From NCBI GenBank assembly GCA_019416455.1, contig DXXG01000018.1, positions 62,001 to 126,000 on the forward strand: 64,000 bases of DNA. Reading direction: 5' to 3'. The DNA is from Clostridiales bacterium. Lineage in GTDB: Bacteria > Bacillota > Clostridia > Oscillospirales > Acutalibacteraceae. The translations under genes and the position numbers were made by a program. The notes under the pieces were generated by a model. It was not told the DNA's origin, ran no database searches, and saw only the letters and a list, made by a program, of their open reading frames with translations. This document shows, one piece after another, positions 1-7,023 of the stretch. The first letter of the stretch is position 1, and each line of letters opens with the position of its first letter.

Positions 1-2
1 TC

Positions 3-302
3 ATTTTGGACCCGCCGGCTTTCACCAAGTCAGGCAAGACGGTGAAAAGCGCCCAGCGGGGGTACAAGGAGATCAATTACCGTGCCATGAAAGCCCTGCC
101 CCGGGGCGGGTATCTGGCCACCTGTTCCTGTTCCCATTTCATGACCGACGCCCTGTTCCGTCAGATGCTTCAAAGCGCCGCAGCGGACGCCCAGGTGGAG
201 CTCCGCCTGGTGGAAGCCAGAGCCCAGGGCCCGGATCACCCGGTGCTGTGGAATGTGCCGGAAACGGATTATTTGAAGTTCTATATCTTCCAGGTGGTGT
301 AA
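3..302 (+). CDS. Class I SAM-dependent rRNA methyltransferase (RlmI-like), C-terminal part
   Basis: This is the last 99 residues of a gene that begins before the window. The fragment opens with ILDPPAFTKSGK, the catalytic motif IV (DPPAF) of RlmI-type 23S rRNA 5-methylcytosine methyltransferases, and continues with YKEIN and LATCSCSHFM, which holds the conserved cysteine motif of the same family. The expected role is cytoplasmic methylation of a cytosine in 23S rRNA using S-adenosylmethionine. The N-terminal PUA domain typical of RlmI cannot be seen here, so the exact subfamily is an inference. The stop codon is TAA at 300-302, and a structured repeat follows at once. Confidence 0.85.
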   Translation: MLDPPAFTKSGKTVKSAQRGYKEINYRAMKALPRGGYLATCSCSHFMTDALFRQMLQSAAADAQVELRLVEARAQGPDHPVLWNVPETDYLKFYIFQVV

Positions 303-312
303 AAAGGATAAA

Positions 313-400
313 CGTAAAAGTTTTGCCAGCTTTTTCAAAAGCTGCGGGGTGTGGGGCGGCGCCCCACGGCCTTAAACCGGCGCAGCCGGAAAAGAAAAGC
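313..400 (+). repeat. Three-hairpin intergenic repeat, copy 1
   Basis: The gap after the methyltransferase gene holds three adjacent stems: CAGCTTTT/AAAAGCTG (327-344), GTGGGGC/GCCCCAC (351-367) and CCGGC/GCCGG (377-389). The same order of stems and the same flanking words (CGTAAAAGTTTT at the start, AAAGAAAA at the end) occur at 38305-38445. The rest of the gap (401-562) shows no gene. The first stem is not followed by a U-run, so this is not a simple intrinsic terminator. Confidence 0.75.
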
Positions 401-562
401 AGTGAGGACGGCGCATCAGCGCGCAGCGCTGTAGCCGCCCGAACGGACGGTTTTCAGGCCCTGTGTTTCCCAGGGGGGCTTCAAAAAGCAAGGGGAGGGT
501 CCTTTAAAAACGTGTAAGCAAACACTCAGACAGACAAGCGGGAAAGGACGGTGCCGTGTTTT

Positions 563-829
563 ATGAACGGAAAGGAAACTGCCGGGAAAAGCGGAATGGG
601 CTTTGTCGGGGTCTTGACTCTGATCTTTATCGTTTTAAAGCTGACCGGAAATATCAGTTGGTCTTGGCTATGGGTGCTGTCGCCCATATGGATCTGTGCG
701 CTCTTGCTCCTTGCGCTTTTTGGGGCGGTTTTCATTGCCATAAAACTGAAAAAGCATAAAGACAAAAAAGACGGTAAAACCGTTGATACTATCACAAAAA
801 ACGAGGAGGATCATCATGAGGACCATTGA
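563..829 (+). CDS. Small two-helix membrane protein of unknown function
   Basis: An 88-residue protein with two hydrophobic segments (about residues 12-30 and 36-58), a lysine-rich stretch KLKKHKDKK just after the second one, and an acidic, histidine-containing tail. The pattern WSWLWVLSPIWI resembles the small 'transmembrane Fragile-X-F' type proteins seen in many Firmicutes and phages; this likeness is from memory. I prefer ATG 563, although GTG 551 lies in frame and sits directly behind GGAAAGGACG. The gene overlaps the next one by 14 nt, so the two are probably translated from one message. Function unknown. Confidence 0.6.
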   Translation: MNGKETAGKSGMGFVGVLTLIFIVLKLTGNISWSWLWVLSPIWICALLLLALFGAVFIAIKLKKHKDKKDGKTVDTITKNEEDHHEDH

Positions 830-1247
830 CACATTTTCTTACAAACTGGGCGCTGCGGACTGCTTCTGCGAGATGGTGGAGGCAGGCGTGAAGAAGATCG
901 CCCTGGCCCATCCCTGCGACACCCGGGAGGAGCGGGATAGCTTCCATGAGGAGTATGAGAAGCTCTGCCAGGAGTACCATGTGAAGCAGTACGACGAGGA
1001 CGAAGGGTTCATCACCGACCTGTTCCCTGTGTCCATGAACAAAGACCGTTTCAACGTGATCTTCTATCAGGACGAAAAGGTGCTCCAGGAATATCTGGAC
1101 CTGAAAGAGGAGAAGAAGCAGGCTCAGGCCACAGGCACCTACACCCCGGAAAAGCGCCGGGACATCGCCTGGCGGTACGGCAAGCTGCTGTCCTATACCG
1201 ATGAGGGCATCGAGCGGCTGCTGGCCGGGAACAAGGAACGGGAATAA
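816..1247 (+). CDS. Conserved hypothetical protein, 143 aa
   Basis: A soluble, acidic protein of 143 residues starting MRTIDTFSYKLGAADCFCEM. ATG 816 is chosen because GGAGGA (805-810) lies five bases upstream; a longer in-frame start at 783 has no ribosome site. There is no signal peptide or membrane segment. The second half (about residues 85-143) is charged and likely helical. I do not recognise a family. It overlaps the small membrane protein gene upstream and is followed 41 nt later by aroF, so the three may share a transcript. Confidence 0.6.
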   Translation: MRTIDTFSYKLGAADCFCEMVEAGVKKIALAHPCDTREERDSFHEEYEKLCQEYHVKQYDEDEGFITDLFPVSMNKDRFNVIFYQDEKVLQEYLDLKEEKKQAQATGTYTPEKRRDIAWRYGKLLSYTDEGIERLLAGNKERE

Positions 1248-1288
1248 CCCCTGAGACGGGGAGACTGAAAGAAAAGAGTGGATCGCGT

Positions 1289-2320
1289 ATGGCAATGGAG
1301 TATAACCGACAGCTTCCCGGACCTGAGGAGCTGAAGGGGGAATATCCCCTTCCTCTGAAGCTGCGGGTCATCAAGGAGGAACGTGACCGGGAGATCCGGC
1401 AGGTGTTCCAGGGGGAAAGCGACAAATTCCTGGTGATGGTGGGGCCCTGCTCCGCGGACCGGGAGGACGCGGTATTGGAATACGTTTCCAGGCTTGCCAA
1501 AGTGCAGGAGCAGGTGAAAGACCGGCTGGTGCTCATCCCCCGGGTATACACCAATAAGCCCCGGACCACCGGCGCCGGGTATAAGGGTATGCTCCATCAG
1601 CCCTCCCCGGACAAGGCTCCGGACCTGCTGGGGGGCATCATCGCCATCCGGCGGCTCCACCTGCGGGTGATGGAGGAGTCCGGCCTCACCGCCGCCGACG
1701 AGATGCTCTACCCGGAGAACCGCAGCTATTTGGACGACGTGCTCTCCTACGAAGCGGTGGGGGCCCGGTCCGTGGAGAACCAGCAGCACCGGCTCACCGC
1801 CAGCGGCATGGATATCCCCGTGGGCATGAAGAACCCCACCAGCGGCGACTTGTCTGTGATGCTCAATTCCATCCAGGCGGCCCAGAGCGGCCACACCTTC
1901 CTGTACCGGGGCTGGGACGTGACCACCACCGGCAACCCGCTGGCTCACGCTATTTTGCGGGGCGGTGTGGACAAGTACGGCACCTGCGTGCCCAACTATC
2001 ACTACGAGGACCTGATGCGCCTTTGGGAACTGTACCAGAAGCGGGATCTCCAGTTCCCGGCGGCGGTGGTGGACGCCAACCACTCCAATTCCGACAAGAA
2101 GTTCAAAGAGCAGCCCCGGATCGTCAGCGAAGTGCTCCACAGCCGCAATTACAGTCCCGAACTGAAAAGGCTGGTGAAGGGCGTGATGATCGAGAGCTAC
2201 TTGGAAGAGGGCTGCCAGCCCATCGAAGGGGAGCGGGTGTACGGGAAGTCCATCACCGACCCCTGCCTGGGCTGGGAGGACACCCAGCGGCTGATCTTGG
2301 AGATGGCGGAAAGAGCGTAA
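1289..2320 (+). CDS. aroF: 3-deoxy-7-phosphoheptulonate synthase (DAHP synthase, AroF/G/H type)
   Basis: The enzyme condenses phosphoenolpyruvate with erythrose 4-phosphate, the first step of the shikimate pathway to aromatic amino acids. The 343-residue length and motifs fit the class I alpha (E. coli AroFGH) type: GPCS at 52-55, KPRTTGAGYKG at 90-100 (phosphate and PEP binding), GARSVENQQHR at 158-168, and DANHSN at 262-267 with its metal-site residues, followed by ESYLEEG. There is no added ACT or chorismate mutase domain, so any feedback control would use the barrel itself, as in E. coli. The gene is followed 27 nt later by an NTP pyrophosphohydrolase gene. Which paralogue symbol (F, G or H) applies cannot be decided. 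Confidence 0.92.
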   Translation: MAMEYNRQLPGPEELKGEYPLPLKLRVIKEERDREIRQVFQGESDKFLVMVGPCSADREDAVLEYVSRLAKVQEQVKDRLVLIPRVYTNKPRTTGAGYKGMLHQPSPDKAPDLLGGIIAIRRLHLRVMEESGLTAADEMLYPENRSYLDDVLSYEAVGARSVENQQHRLTASGMDIPVGMKNPTSGDLSVMLNSIQAAQSGHTFLYRGWDVTTTGNPLAHAILRGGVDKYGTCVPNYHYEDLMRLWELYQKRDLQFPAAVVDANHSNSDKKFKEQPRIVSEVLHSRNYSPELKRLVKGVMIESYLEEGCQPIEGERVYGKSITDPCLGWEDTQRLILEMAERA

Positions 2321-2347
2321 GGGATTCTGACGGAAAGAGGGGTTCCC

Positions 2348-2671
2348 ATGAAAGAACGGATCTACAACAAGCTGGTGCGGGACAACATTCCGGACGTGAT
2401 CCGGGAAAAAGGAGAGACTCCGGTGATCCGCGCCCTGGAGGACGAGGAATTTCTCCGCTGCTTGGAAGAAAAGCTCCGGGAGGAAGTGGAAGAGTTCCTG
2501 GAGGACCAGAACCTGGAAGAGCTGGGGGACATTCTGGAGGTGCTGGAAGCCATGGCTCATGTCCACGGCTGGACCGACGGGGAGATCCGTCACGCCAAGG
2601 AAGAAAAGGCCCAGCGCAACGGTGTCTACCGGGAGCGGATCTTTTTGGAAAAGGTTGTGGAGCAGGAATGA
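2348..2671 (+). CDS. MazG-like / PRA-PH family nucleoside triphosphate pyrophosphohydrolase
   Basis: A 107-residue all-helical protein starting MKERIYNKLVRDNIPDVI. It holds the metal-binding EExxE...ExxD pattern of all-alpha NTP pyrophosphatases: EKLREEVEEFLED at about 41-53 and EELGDILEVLEAM at about 57-69. Such small stand-alone enzymes usually hydrolyse non-canonical nucleotides to monophosphates ('house-cleaning'); substrate is not shown by sequence. It is not likely to be HisE because no his genes are near. The stop codon overlaps the ATG of the TetR-type gene (ATGA), which suggests translational coupling. Confidence 0.8.
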   Translation: MKERIYNKLVRDNIPDVIREKGETPVIRALEDEEFLRCLEEKLREEVEEFLEDQNLEELGDILEVLEAMAHVHGWTDGEIRHAKEEKAQRNGVYRERIFLEKVVEQE

Positions 2672-3255
2672 ACAGCCAAAAAAGCACCCGGGAAAAGCTG
2701 GCTCAGGCCATCAAGGAGGAGATGGAACAGACCTCCCTGGACAAGATCACCGTGACCCAGATCGTGGAGCGGGCCGGTGTGACCCGCCAGACCTTCTATC
2801 GGAACTTCAAGGACAAATACGACCTGGTGAACTGGCATTTTGAGCAGCTGGCCCAGAAGTCCTTCAAGCAGATGGGGGTCAGTCTGACACTGCGGGAAGG
2901 GCTCATCAAGAAGTTCCAGTTTCTCAAGGGAGAGCGCACCTTCTTTACCCAGGCTTTCCGCTCCAACGACTGCAACTCCGTAGTGGCTTACGATTACCAG
3001 TGTATCTTGGAGTTCTATACCGCCATTTTGAAGCGGAAGCTCCGGGTGGAACGGCTGCCCGGGGATATCGCCTTTTTGCTGGAGATGTACTGCGGCGGCT
3101 CCATCCAGATGACCGTGGAATGGGTCACCACCGGCATGGAGCGTCCCATCCCGGAGCTGGCGGATCTTTTGATCGAGGCCATGCCCCAGCGGCTCCAAGG
3201 GCTGCTGTCCGATCTGCGAGAGCCTGTGAAACAGAGTGAAAAAGAGACAGTGTAA
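2668..3255 (+). CDS. TetR/AcrR-family transcriptional regulator (DhaS-like)
   Basis: A 195-residue regulator with an N-terminal TetR helix-turn-helix (about residues 8-52: TREKLAQAIKEEM ... KITVTQIVERAGVTRQTFYRNF). The C-terminal ligand domain (about 70-185) looks like the group that includes the dihydroxyacetone kinase regulator DhaS. ATG 2668 overlaps the previous stop as ATGA. The gene ends inside its own terminator (3241-3269). It lies directly upstream of fucO, whose promoter carries an inverted repeat, so control of fucO is a fair guess but is not proven. The ligand is unknown. Confidence 0.85.
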   Translation: MNSQKSTREKLAQAIKEEMEQTSLDKITVTQIVERAGVTRQTFYRNFKDKYDLVNWHFEQLAQKSFKQMGVSLTLREGLIKKFQFLKGERTFFTQAFRSNDCNSVVAYDYQCILEFYTAILKRKLRVERLPGDIAFLLEMYCGGSIQMTVEWVTTGMERPIPELADLLIEAMPQRLQGLLSDLREPVKQSEKETV

Positions 3256-3269
3256 CGCTGTCTCTTTTT
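3241..3269 (+). terminator. Intrinsic terminator spanning the TetR stop codon
   Basis: AAAGAGACAG (3241-3250) pairs perfectly with CTGTCTCTTT (3258-3267) and a U-run follows. The 5' arm is the last codons of the TetR-type gene and its TAA stop (3253-3255) is in the loop, so the transcript ends exactly at the gene end and fucO must have its own promoter. Confidence 0.9.
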
Positions 3270-3287
3270 GATTTTTTCGGCAGTTTT

Positions 3288-3311
3288 GTGACATTCCCTG
3301 TGAAGTGTCAC
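3288..3311. promoter_or_regulatory. Inverted repeat next to the fucO promoter (candidate operator)
   Basis: GTGACA (3288-3293) and TGTCAC (3306-3311) form a 6-bp inverted repeat with a 12-bp spacer, ending one base before the -35 box of fucO. The place suits an activator or repressor site. Which protein binds is not shown; the adjacent TetR-type regulator is one candidate. Confidence 0.45.
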
Positions 3312-3340
3312 TTGTATTTCCGTCCCCCTCTTGCTACAAT
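3312..3340 (+). promoter_or_regulatory. fucO promoter
   Basis: TTGTAT (3312-3317) and TACAAT (3335-3340) are separated by exactly 17 bp, and TGC before the -10 box makes it an extended -10. This gives a 5' leader of about 75 nt before the ATG at 3421. Confidence 0.7.
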
Positions 3341-3420
3341 CTAATCAGACTAGGGAACGTCTGGGGCGTTCCTCTCACGGAATCGATTTAGAAACTGCTT
3401 TAGAAAGGATGTCATGCGTT

Positions 3421-4569
3421 ATGTCTAACCGTTTTATCCTCAACGAAACATCTTACCACGGCAAGGGCGCCATCCAGGAGATCGCCAATGAAGCCAAGGG
3501 CAGAGGCTTTGGGAAAGCCTTCATCTGCTCCGACCCCGACCTGCTGAAGTTCGGCGTCACCAAGAAGGTCACCGACGTGCTGGACGCCGCCGGCCTCGCC
3601 TATGAGATCTACTCCAACATCAAGGCTAACCCCACCATCGAGAACGTTCAGACCGGCGTGGCCGCCTTTGAGAAGTCCGGCGCCGACTACCTGATCGCCA
3701 TCGGCGGCGGCTCCTCCATGGACACCGCCAAGGCTATCGGCATCATCGCCGCCAACCCTGAGTTCGCCGATGTGCGTTCTCTGGAAGGCGTGGCCGACAC
3801 CAAGAACCCTGCCAAGCCCATCATCGCTGTTCCCACCACCGCCGGCACTGCCGCCGAGGTCACCATCAACTACGTGATCACCGACGCGGAGAAGAACCGG
3901 AAGATGGTGTGCGTGGATCCCCACGACATCCCCGTTGTGGCCATCGTGGATCCCGACATGATGTCCACCATGCCCAAGGGCCTCACCGCCGCCACCGGCA
4001 TGGACGCTCTGACCCACGCCATCGAGGGCTACATCACCAAGGGCGCCTGGGAGCTGTCCGACATGTTCCACCTGAAGGCCATCGAGATCATCTCCCGCTC
4101 CCTCCGGGGCGCTGTGGAAAACACTCCCGAAGGCCGTGAAGGCATGGCTCTGGGCCAGTACGTGGCCGGCATGGGCTTCTCCAACGTGGGCCTGGGCATT
4201 GTCCACTCCATGGCTCATCCTCTGGGCGCTCTGTATGACACCCCCCACGGCGTGGCCAATGCCATCATCCTGCCCACGGTGATGGAGTACAACGCTCCCG
4301 CCACCGGCGAGAAGTACCGTGAGATCGCCCGCGCTATGGGCGTAAAGGGTGTGGACGACATGTCCCAGGAAGAGTACCGGAAGGCTGCCATCGACGCGGT
4401 GCGCCACCTGTCTCAGGACGTGGGTATCCCCGCCGACCTGAAGGAGATCGTCAAGCCCGAGGATGTGGCTTTCCTGGCCCAGTCCGCCTATGACGACGCC
4501 TGCCGTCCCGGCAACCCCAGAGACACCAGCGTGGAAGAGATCGCGGAGCTGTATAAGTCTCTGCTGTAA
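3421..4569 (+). CDS. fucO: Lactaldehyde reductase / 1,2-propanediol oxidoreductase (FucO-like iron alcohol dehydrogenase)
   Basis: The enzyme interconverts L-lactaldehyde and L-1,2-propanediol with NAD(H), the redox outlet of fucose and rhamnose fermentation. The 382-residue length equals E. coli FucO and long blocks match from memory, such as GADYLIAIGGGSSMDT, PTTAGTAAEVTINYVITD, CVDPHDIP and GQYVAGMGFSNVGLG. Iron ligands are visible in GMDALTHAIEGY (Asp, His) and in VHSMAHPLGALYDTPHG (two His). I place the start at ATG 3421; ATG 3409 is in frame but abuts AAAGGA (3403-3408). Codons are strongly biased to the set used by the ribosomal genes, which suggests high expression. A fucose-isomerase-like gene lies 8.6 kb away, not in the same operon. 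Confidence 0.93.
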   Translation: MSNRFILNETSYHGKGAIQEIANEAKGRGFGKAFICSDPDLLKFGVTKKVTDVLDAAGLAYEIYSNIKANPTIENVQTGVAAFEKSGADYLIAIGGGSSMDTAKAIGIIAANPEFADVRSLEGVADTKNPAKPIIAVPTTAGTAAEVTINYVITDAEKNRKMVCVDPHDIPVVAIVDPDMMSTMPKGLTAATGMDALTHAIEGYITKGAWELSDMFHLKAIEIISRSLRGAVENTPEGREGMALGQYVAGMGFSNVGLGIVHSMAHPLGALYDTPHGVANAIILPTVMEYNAPATGEKYREIARAMGVKGVDDMSQEEYRKAAIDAVRHLSQDVGIPADLKEIVKPEDVAFLAQSAYDDACRPGNPRDTSVEEIAELYKSLL

Positions 4570-4585
4570 AAAGAAACTAAACCGA

Positions 4586-4613
4586 AAGCCTGGGATTTTC
4601 CCAGGCTTTTTGT
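4586..4613 (+). terminator. Intrinsic terminator after fucO
   Basis: AAGCCTGGG (4586-4594), a short ATTTT loop, CCCAGGCTT (4600-4608) and a run of T. Confidence 0.9.
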
Positions 4614-4628
4614 GTGTGGAGGAAAACC

Positions 4629-5096
4629 GTGGAATATACCATACAAGAACAGGTTTTGCCGGAGAGAAAAGCACAGTTAGCCAGGGAAATACTAGAGGCG
4701 CTTCCGGAATGGTTCGGGATCCCCGAGTCGACGGCAGCATATGTGGAAGGCTGTAAGGCGTTGCCTTTCGCGGCTCTTTACCATGGGGAGGACGCTGTGG
4801 GATTTTGTGCCTTAAAGCAAACCGCTTCTCAGGCGGGGGAACTTTATGTTCTGGGGATCCTTCCCAACTGGCATAGAAAAGGGGGAGGAAGAATGCTGAT
4901 GGCGTGGGCGGAAGAATATGCCCGCAAAGCAGGATGGAAGCTTTTGCAGGTGAAAACCCTGGATGCTTTGGCTCACAGTGCGGAATATGACCGTACCCGG
5001 GAATTCTACCATGCTATGGGATTTTTGGATTTGGAATGCTTTCCCACTTTGTGGGATGAAAAAAATCCCTGCCTGGTTTTGGTGAAACCTTTATAA
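4629..5096 (+). CDS. GNAT-family N-acetyltransferase
   Basis: A 155-residue acetyltransferase. The acetyl-CoA binding segment is LPNWHRKGGGRMLMAWAEEYA (around 78-98, a GGG variant of the Q/RxxGxG/A loop), preceded by the strand GELYVLGI and followed by REFYHAMGFLDLE, the usual end of the fold. The GTG start at 4629 is used because GGAGGA (4617-4622) lies at correct distance, while the upstream GTG 4614 overlaps that site. The substrate cannot be told. Codon use is less biased and A/T-richer than in fucO. Confidence 0.82.
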   Translation: MEYTIQEQVLPERKAQLAREILEALPEWFGIPESTAAYVEGCKALPFAALYHGEDAVGFCALKQTASQAGELYVLGILPNWHRKGGGRMLMAWAEEYARKAGWKLLQVKTLDALAHSAEYDRTREFYHAMGFLDLECFPTLWDEKNPCLVLVKPL

Positions 5097-5113
5097 ACCC
5101 AATTTATTTCCTG

Positions 5114-5127
5114 AATTACGGAATTAC
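5114..5127. promoter_or_regulatory. Upstream operator-like site of the ArsR-type gene
   Basis: The 14-bp word AATTACGGAATTAC occurs here and again at 5178-5191 inside the large palindrome, 64 bp apart centre to centre. Two copies of the same word in front of a DNA-binding protein gene suggest paired operators. Confidence 0.5.
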
Positions 5128-5165
5128 GAAATTTTTTAATAAGTGGTTGATTTCTTTGTGGCAGT

Positions 5166-5201
5166 ATGATATTCTGTAATTACGGAATTACAGAATATCA
5201 T
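5166..5201. promoter_or_regulatory. 36-bp palindrome, probable operator of the ArsR-like regulator
   Basis: ATGATATTCTGTAATT (5166-5181) and AATTACAGAATATCAT (5186-5201) are perfect reverse complements around ACGG. TATGAT at 5165-5170 could be a -10 box, so binding here would cover the promoter. The palindrome ends eight bases before the proposed start codon. Autoregulation is inferred. Confidence 0.65.
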
Positions 5202-5208
5202 AAAAGGG

Positions 5209-5877
5209 GTGAAAGGTCTGGCACGAGATTATGGCCGGGAAATCGACGAATTGCGAAACCAGCTCAATGAGTTGGTCCAGGAGATCCTCCCGCAAAAAAT
5301 GGACGAGATGAGAAAAAAGCTGGAAGCGGCCTTTCCCAATAAGCCGTGGGAGGAACGGATGGAACGAGTGCACGTGATGCACGAAATGCATCCGGATAGC
5401 CGGCTCAGCCAGCAAATGGAAGAGCTCTGCTGCAAAACGGAAAAAGACGGAACCAGCGGCTTTGTGACATATCTGGGTGTGTATAACGCAGGGGGAAGGC
5501 AGTCTAACTGGATCCGCAACGAAGTGTCCACAGACGGGCTGCTTTCTCAGATCGAAAGCGGCATAGCAAGCAAAGTGCTGGCCTGTATCGGAAACGCCAA
5601 CCGCCTGTCTATCTTGCTGGAGATACTGCGAGGACCAAAGACGGTGGCAGCGCTGGTGGAGAACTGTGGTTTTGGCTCTACCGGACAGGCGTACCATCAT
5701 ATGAAGCCGTTATTGGCGGCGGATTTGATTGCGGAAGATAGTTCCCAAAAGGGCGTGTATATTATCCAGCCCCACAAGGTACAGGGAATCATCATGCTGT
5801 TGGCGGGGATCAGCGATATGGTGGATGAGACCTATACCCAGGGTGCTTGGGATATTTCGGAAGAATCAAAAGATTGA
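5209..5877 (+). CDS. ArsR-like winged-helix transcriptional regulator with long N-terminal coiled region
   Basis: A 222-residue protein. Residues 1-60 are charged and likely helical (EIDELRNQLNELVQEIL, KMDEMRKKLEAAF). The C-terminal half holds a winged helix of the ArsR kind, ASKVLACIGNANRLSILLEIL followed by KTVAALVENCGFGSTGQAYHHMKPLLAADLI, where the second helix-turn-helix reads like the 'GQ..HHL..L' recognition helix. There are scattered cysteines (for example CC near residue 74) that could bind metal, but no CxC metal motif. The GTG start has no well-spaced ribosome site, so the start is tentative. The palindrome at 5166-5201 lies directly upstream. No target gene is obvious nearby. Confidence 0.75.
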   Translation: MKGLARDYGREIDELRNQLNELVQEILPQKMDEMRKKLEAAFPNKPWEERMERVHVMHEMHPDSRLSQQMEELCCKTEKDGTSGFVTYLGVYNAGGRQSNWIRNEVSTDGLLSQIESGIASKVLACIGNANRLSILLEILRGPKTVAALVENCGFGSTGQAYHHMKPLLAADLIAEDSSQKGVYIIQPHKVQGIIMLLAGISDMVDETYTQGAWDISEESKD

Positions 5878-5913
5878 ACCAGGGATACCATGTTCTCTTT
5901 GTCGGATGAGCGC

Positions 5914-5957
5914 AAAAAACCTCCTGTTCGGAAAGTTCCGGGCAGGAGGCTTTTTTG
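5914..5957. terminator. Bidirectional terminator between convergent genes
   Basis: CCTCCTG (5920-5926) and CAGGAGG (5943-5949) form a stem flanked by an A-run on the left and a T-run on the right, so it can end both the ArsR-type gene and the leftward gene at 5976-6830. Confidence 0.85.
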
Positions 5958-5975
5958 TTTTTTAAAAGGACAGCT

Positions 5976-6830
5976 TTATCCGAAAGCCGCCTGGCTCTGG
6001 TTGGGACTTCCACGCTTTTCCAGGTCAGGGAAGCGGTGCTCGATAGCCGCCAGGGAGATCTCCACGTCCTCTTCCACCTCTTGGGCAGAGAAAGCCCCCA
6101 GGGTCACCATGTCGCAGGGGCGGATGGCATTCCAGGAGAAGGTGAGCCCCACGTAGGGGGAGCACCGTCCCGCCGCCATGGATTTGATGGTCATCACAGG
6201 CTTCTTGGCGTTTTGGATGATGGACGCCACCGTCTCGATCTCCACCTGCATCAAAAAGCCCATGCAGTTAAAGATCTGGATGTAAGTTTCCACGTCGTAG
6301 CCGTTTTGGTCGGAGTAGACCACCAGTTCCGGCATGTGAGCGGACAGCCCGGGGATCATCCCTGCGTCACGGATCATCTTGGTGTAGTCGTCCAGCCGGT
6401 CGATGATGCCCTTGTTCTTGTTCACCAGCTGCTCCGCGCAGGAGTGGTGGAGCAGGCAGAACTTTGCCCCACGCTTGGCGGACTCCTTCACCATGGCCTC
6501 GGCCTCTTTGCGGGCCTGGGGATTGTCGTCCACGTTCAGGGTGGGGGTGTCCACCAGGATGATCTCCCGGCCCATTTTCTGCTCGGTCTCTTTGATGGCT
6601 GTCATTAGTTCCGGAGAGGCCCCCAAGGGTGCCATCAGGGTGTCTACACCGTAGCGCAGATAGGTCTCCAGTACAGGTTTAAAGGCTTCTGCGCTGTCGT
6701 AGCGCCGCCGGATCATGGCGTCAGCGGAAGCACTGGTGTGGCTCCAACCCAAAAGCCAGTTGGTGCCGATAAGCATCCGGGAAAGAGAGACTCCTCCCAC
6801 GGTGGTGCGGGGAAATTCTTTCATGGTCAT
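5976..6830 (-). CDS. Conserved hypothetical protein, TIM-barrel-like, 284 aa
   Basis: The protein begins MTMKEFPRTTVGGVSLSRMLIGTNWLLGWSHTS and reads as alternating beta strands and helices (DTLMAPLG, REIILVDTPTLN, GAKFCLLHHS, MIPGLSAHMPELVVY, KPVMTIKSMAAGR, CDMVTLGAFSAQEVEEDVEI), the rhythm of a TIM barrel related to aldo-keto reductases. No catalytic motif that I can name is visible; the His-His in LLHHSCAEQLV and the C-terminal LGAFS segment are candidates for a site. The start at 6830 is supported by AGGAGGAG upstream; a longer ATG at 6851 precedes that site. It is a lone leftward gene between a terminator and a divergent HAD-GNAT gene. Function unknown. Confidence 0.6.
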   Translation of the reverse strand: MTMKEFPRTTVGGVSLSRMLIGTNWLLGWSHTSASADAMIRRRYDSAEAFKPVLETYLRYGVDTLMAPLGASPELMTAIKETEQKMGREIILVDTPTLNVDDNPQARKEAEAMVKESAKRGAKFCLLHHSCAEQLVNKNKGIIDRLDDYTKMIRDAGMIPGLSAHMPELVVYSDQNGYDVETYIQIFNCMGFLMQVEIETVASIIQNAKKPVMTIKSMAAGRCSPYVGLTFSWNAIRPCDMVTLGAFSAQEVEEDVEISLAAIEHRFPDLEKRGSPNQSQAAFG

Positions 6831-6976
6831 AGCAACTCCTCCTGCCCCCAAGGGGCATCTGTTTTTGAATCATTTTCAGCGGCCTCCCTCCGACCGCCGT
6901 TTTCTCTAATTAGAGCGGAAATCCCCGGCAAAGTCAAGAGGTTTTTAGAAATCGGCTCGTTTTTTTCTGTGAATTA

Positions 6977-6985
6977 TGCTATCAT
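6977..6985 (+). promoter_or_regulatory. Extended -10 promoter for the HAD-GNAT gene
   Basis: TGC followed by TATCAT (6980-6985) in the A/T-rich gap between two divergent genes. No good -35 box is present, which fits an extended -10 promoter. Confidence 0.45.
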
Positions 6986-7023
6986 ACCTTCAGAGAGCTA
7001 TTATTCGGGAAAGGACGGCTGCC

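Noticed and set aside
3331..3420. Longer N terminus for fucO
   Set aside because: The extra codons include the promoter -10 region and the ribosome site; FucO family length fits ATG 3421.
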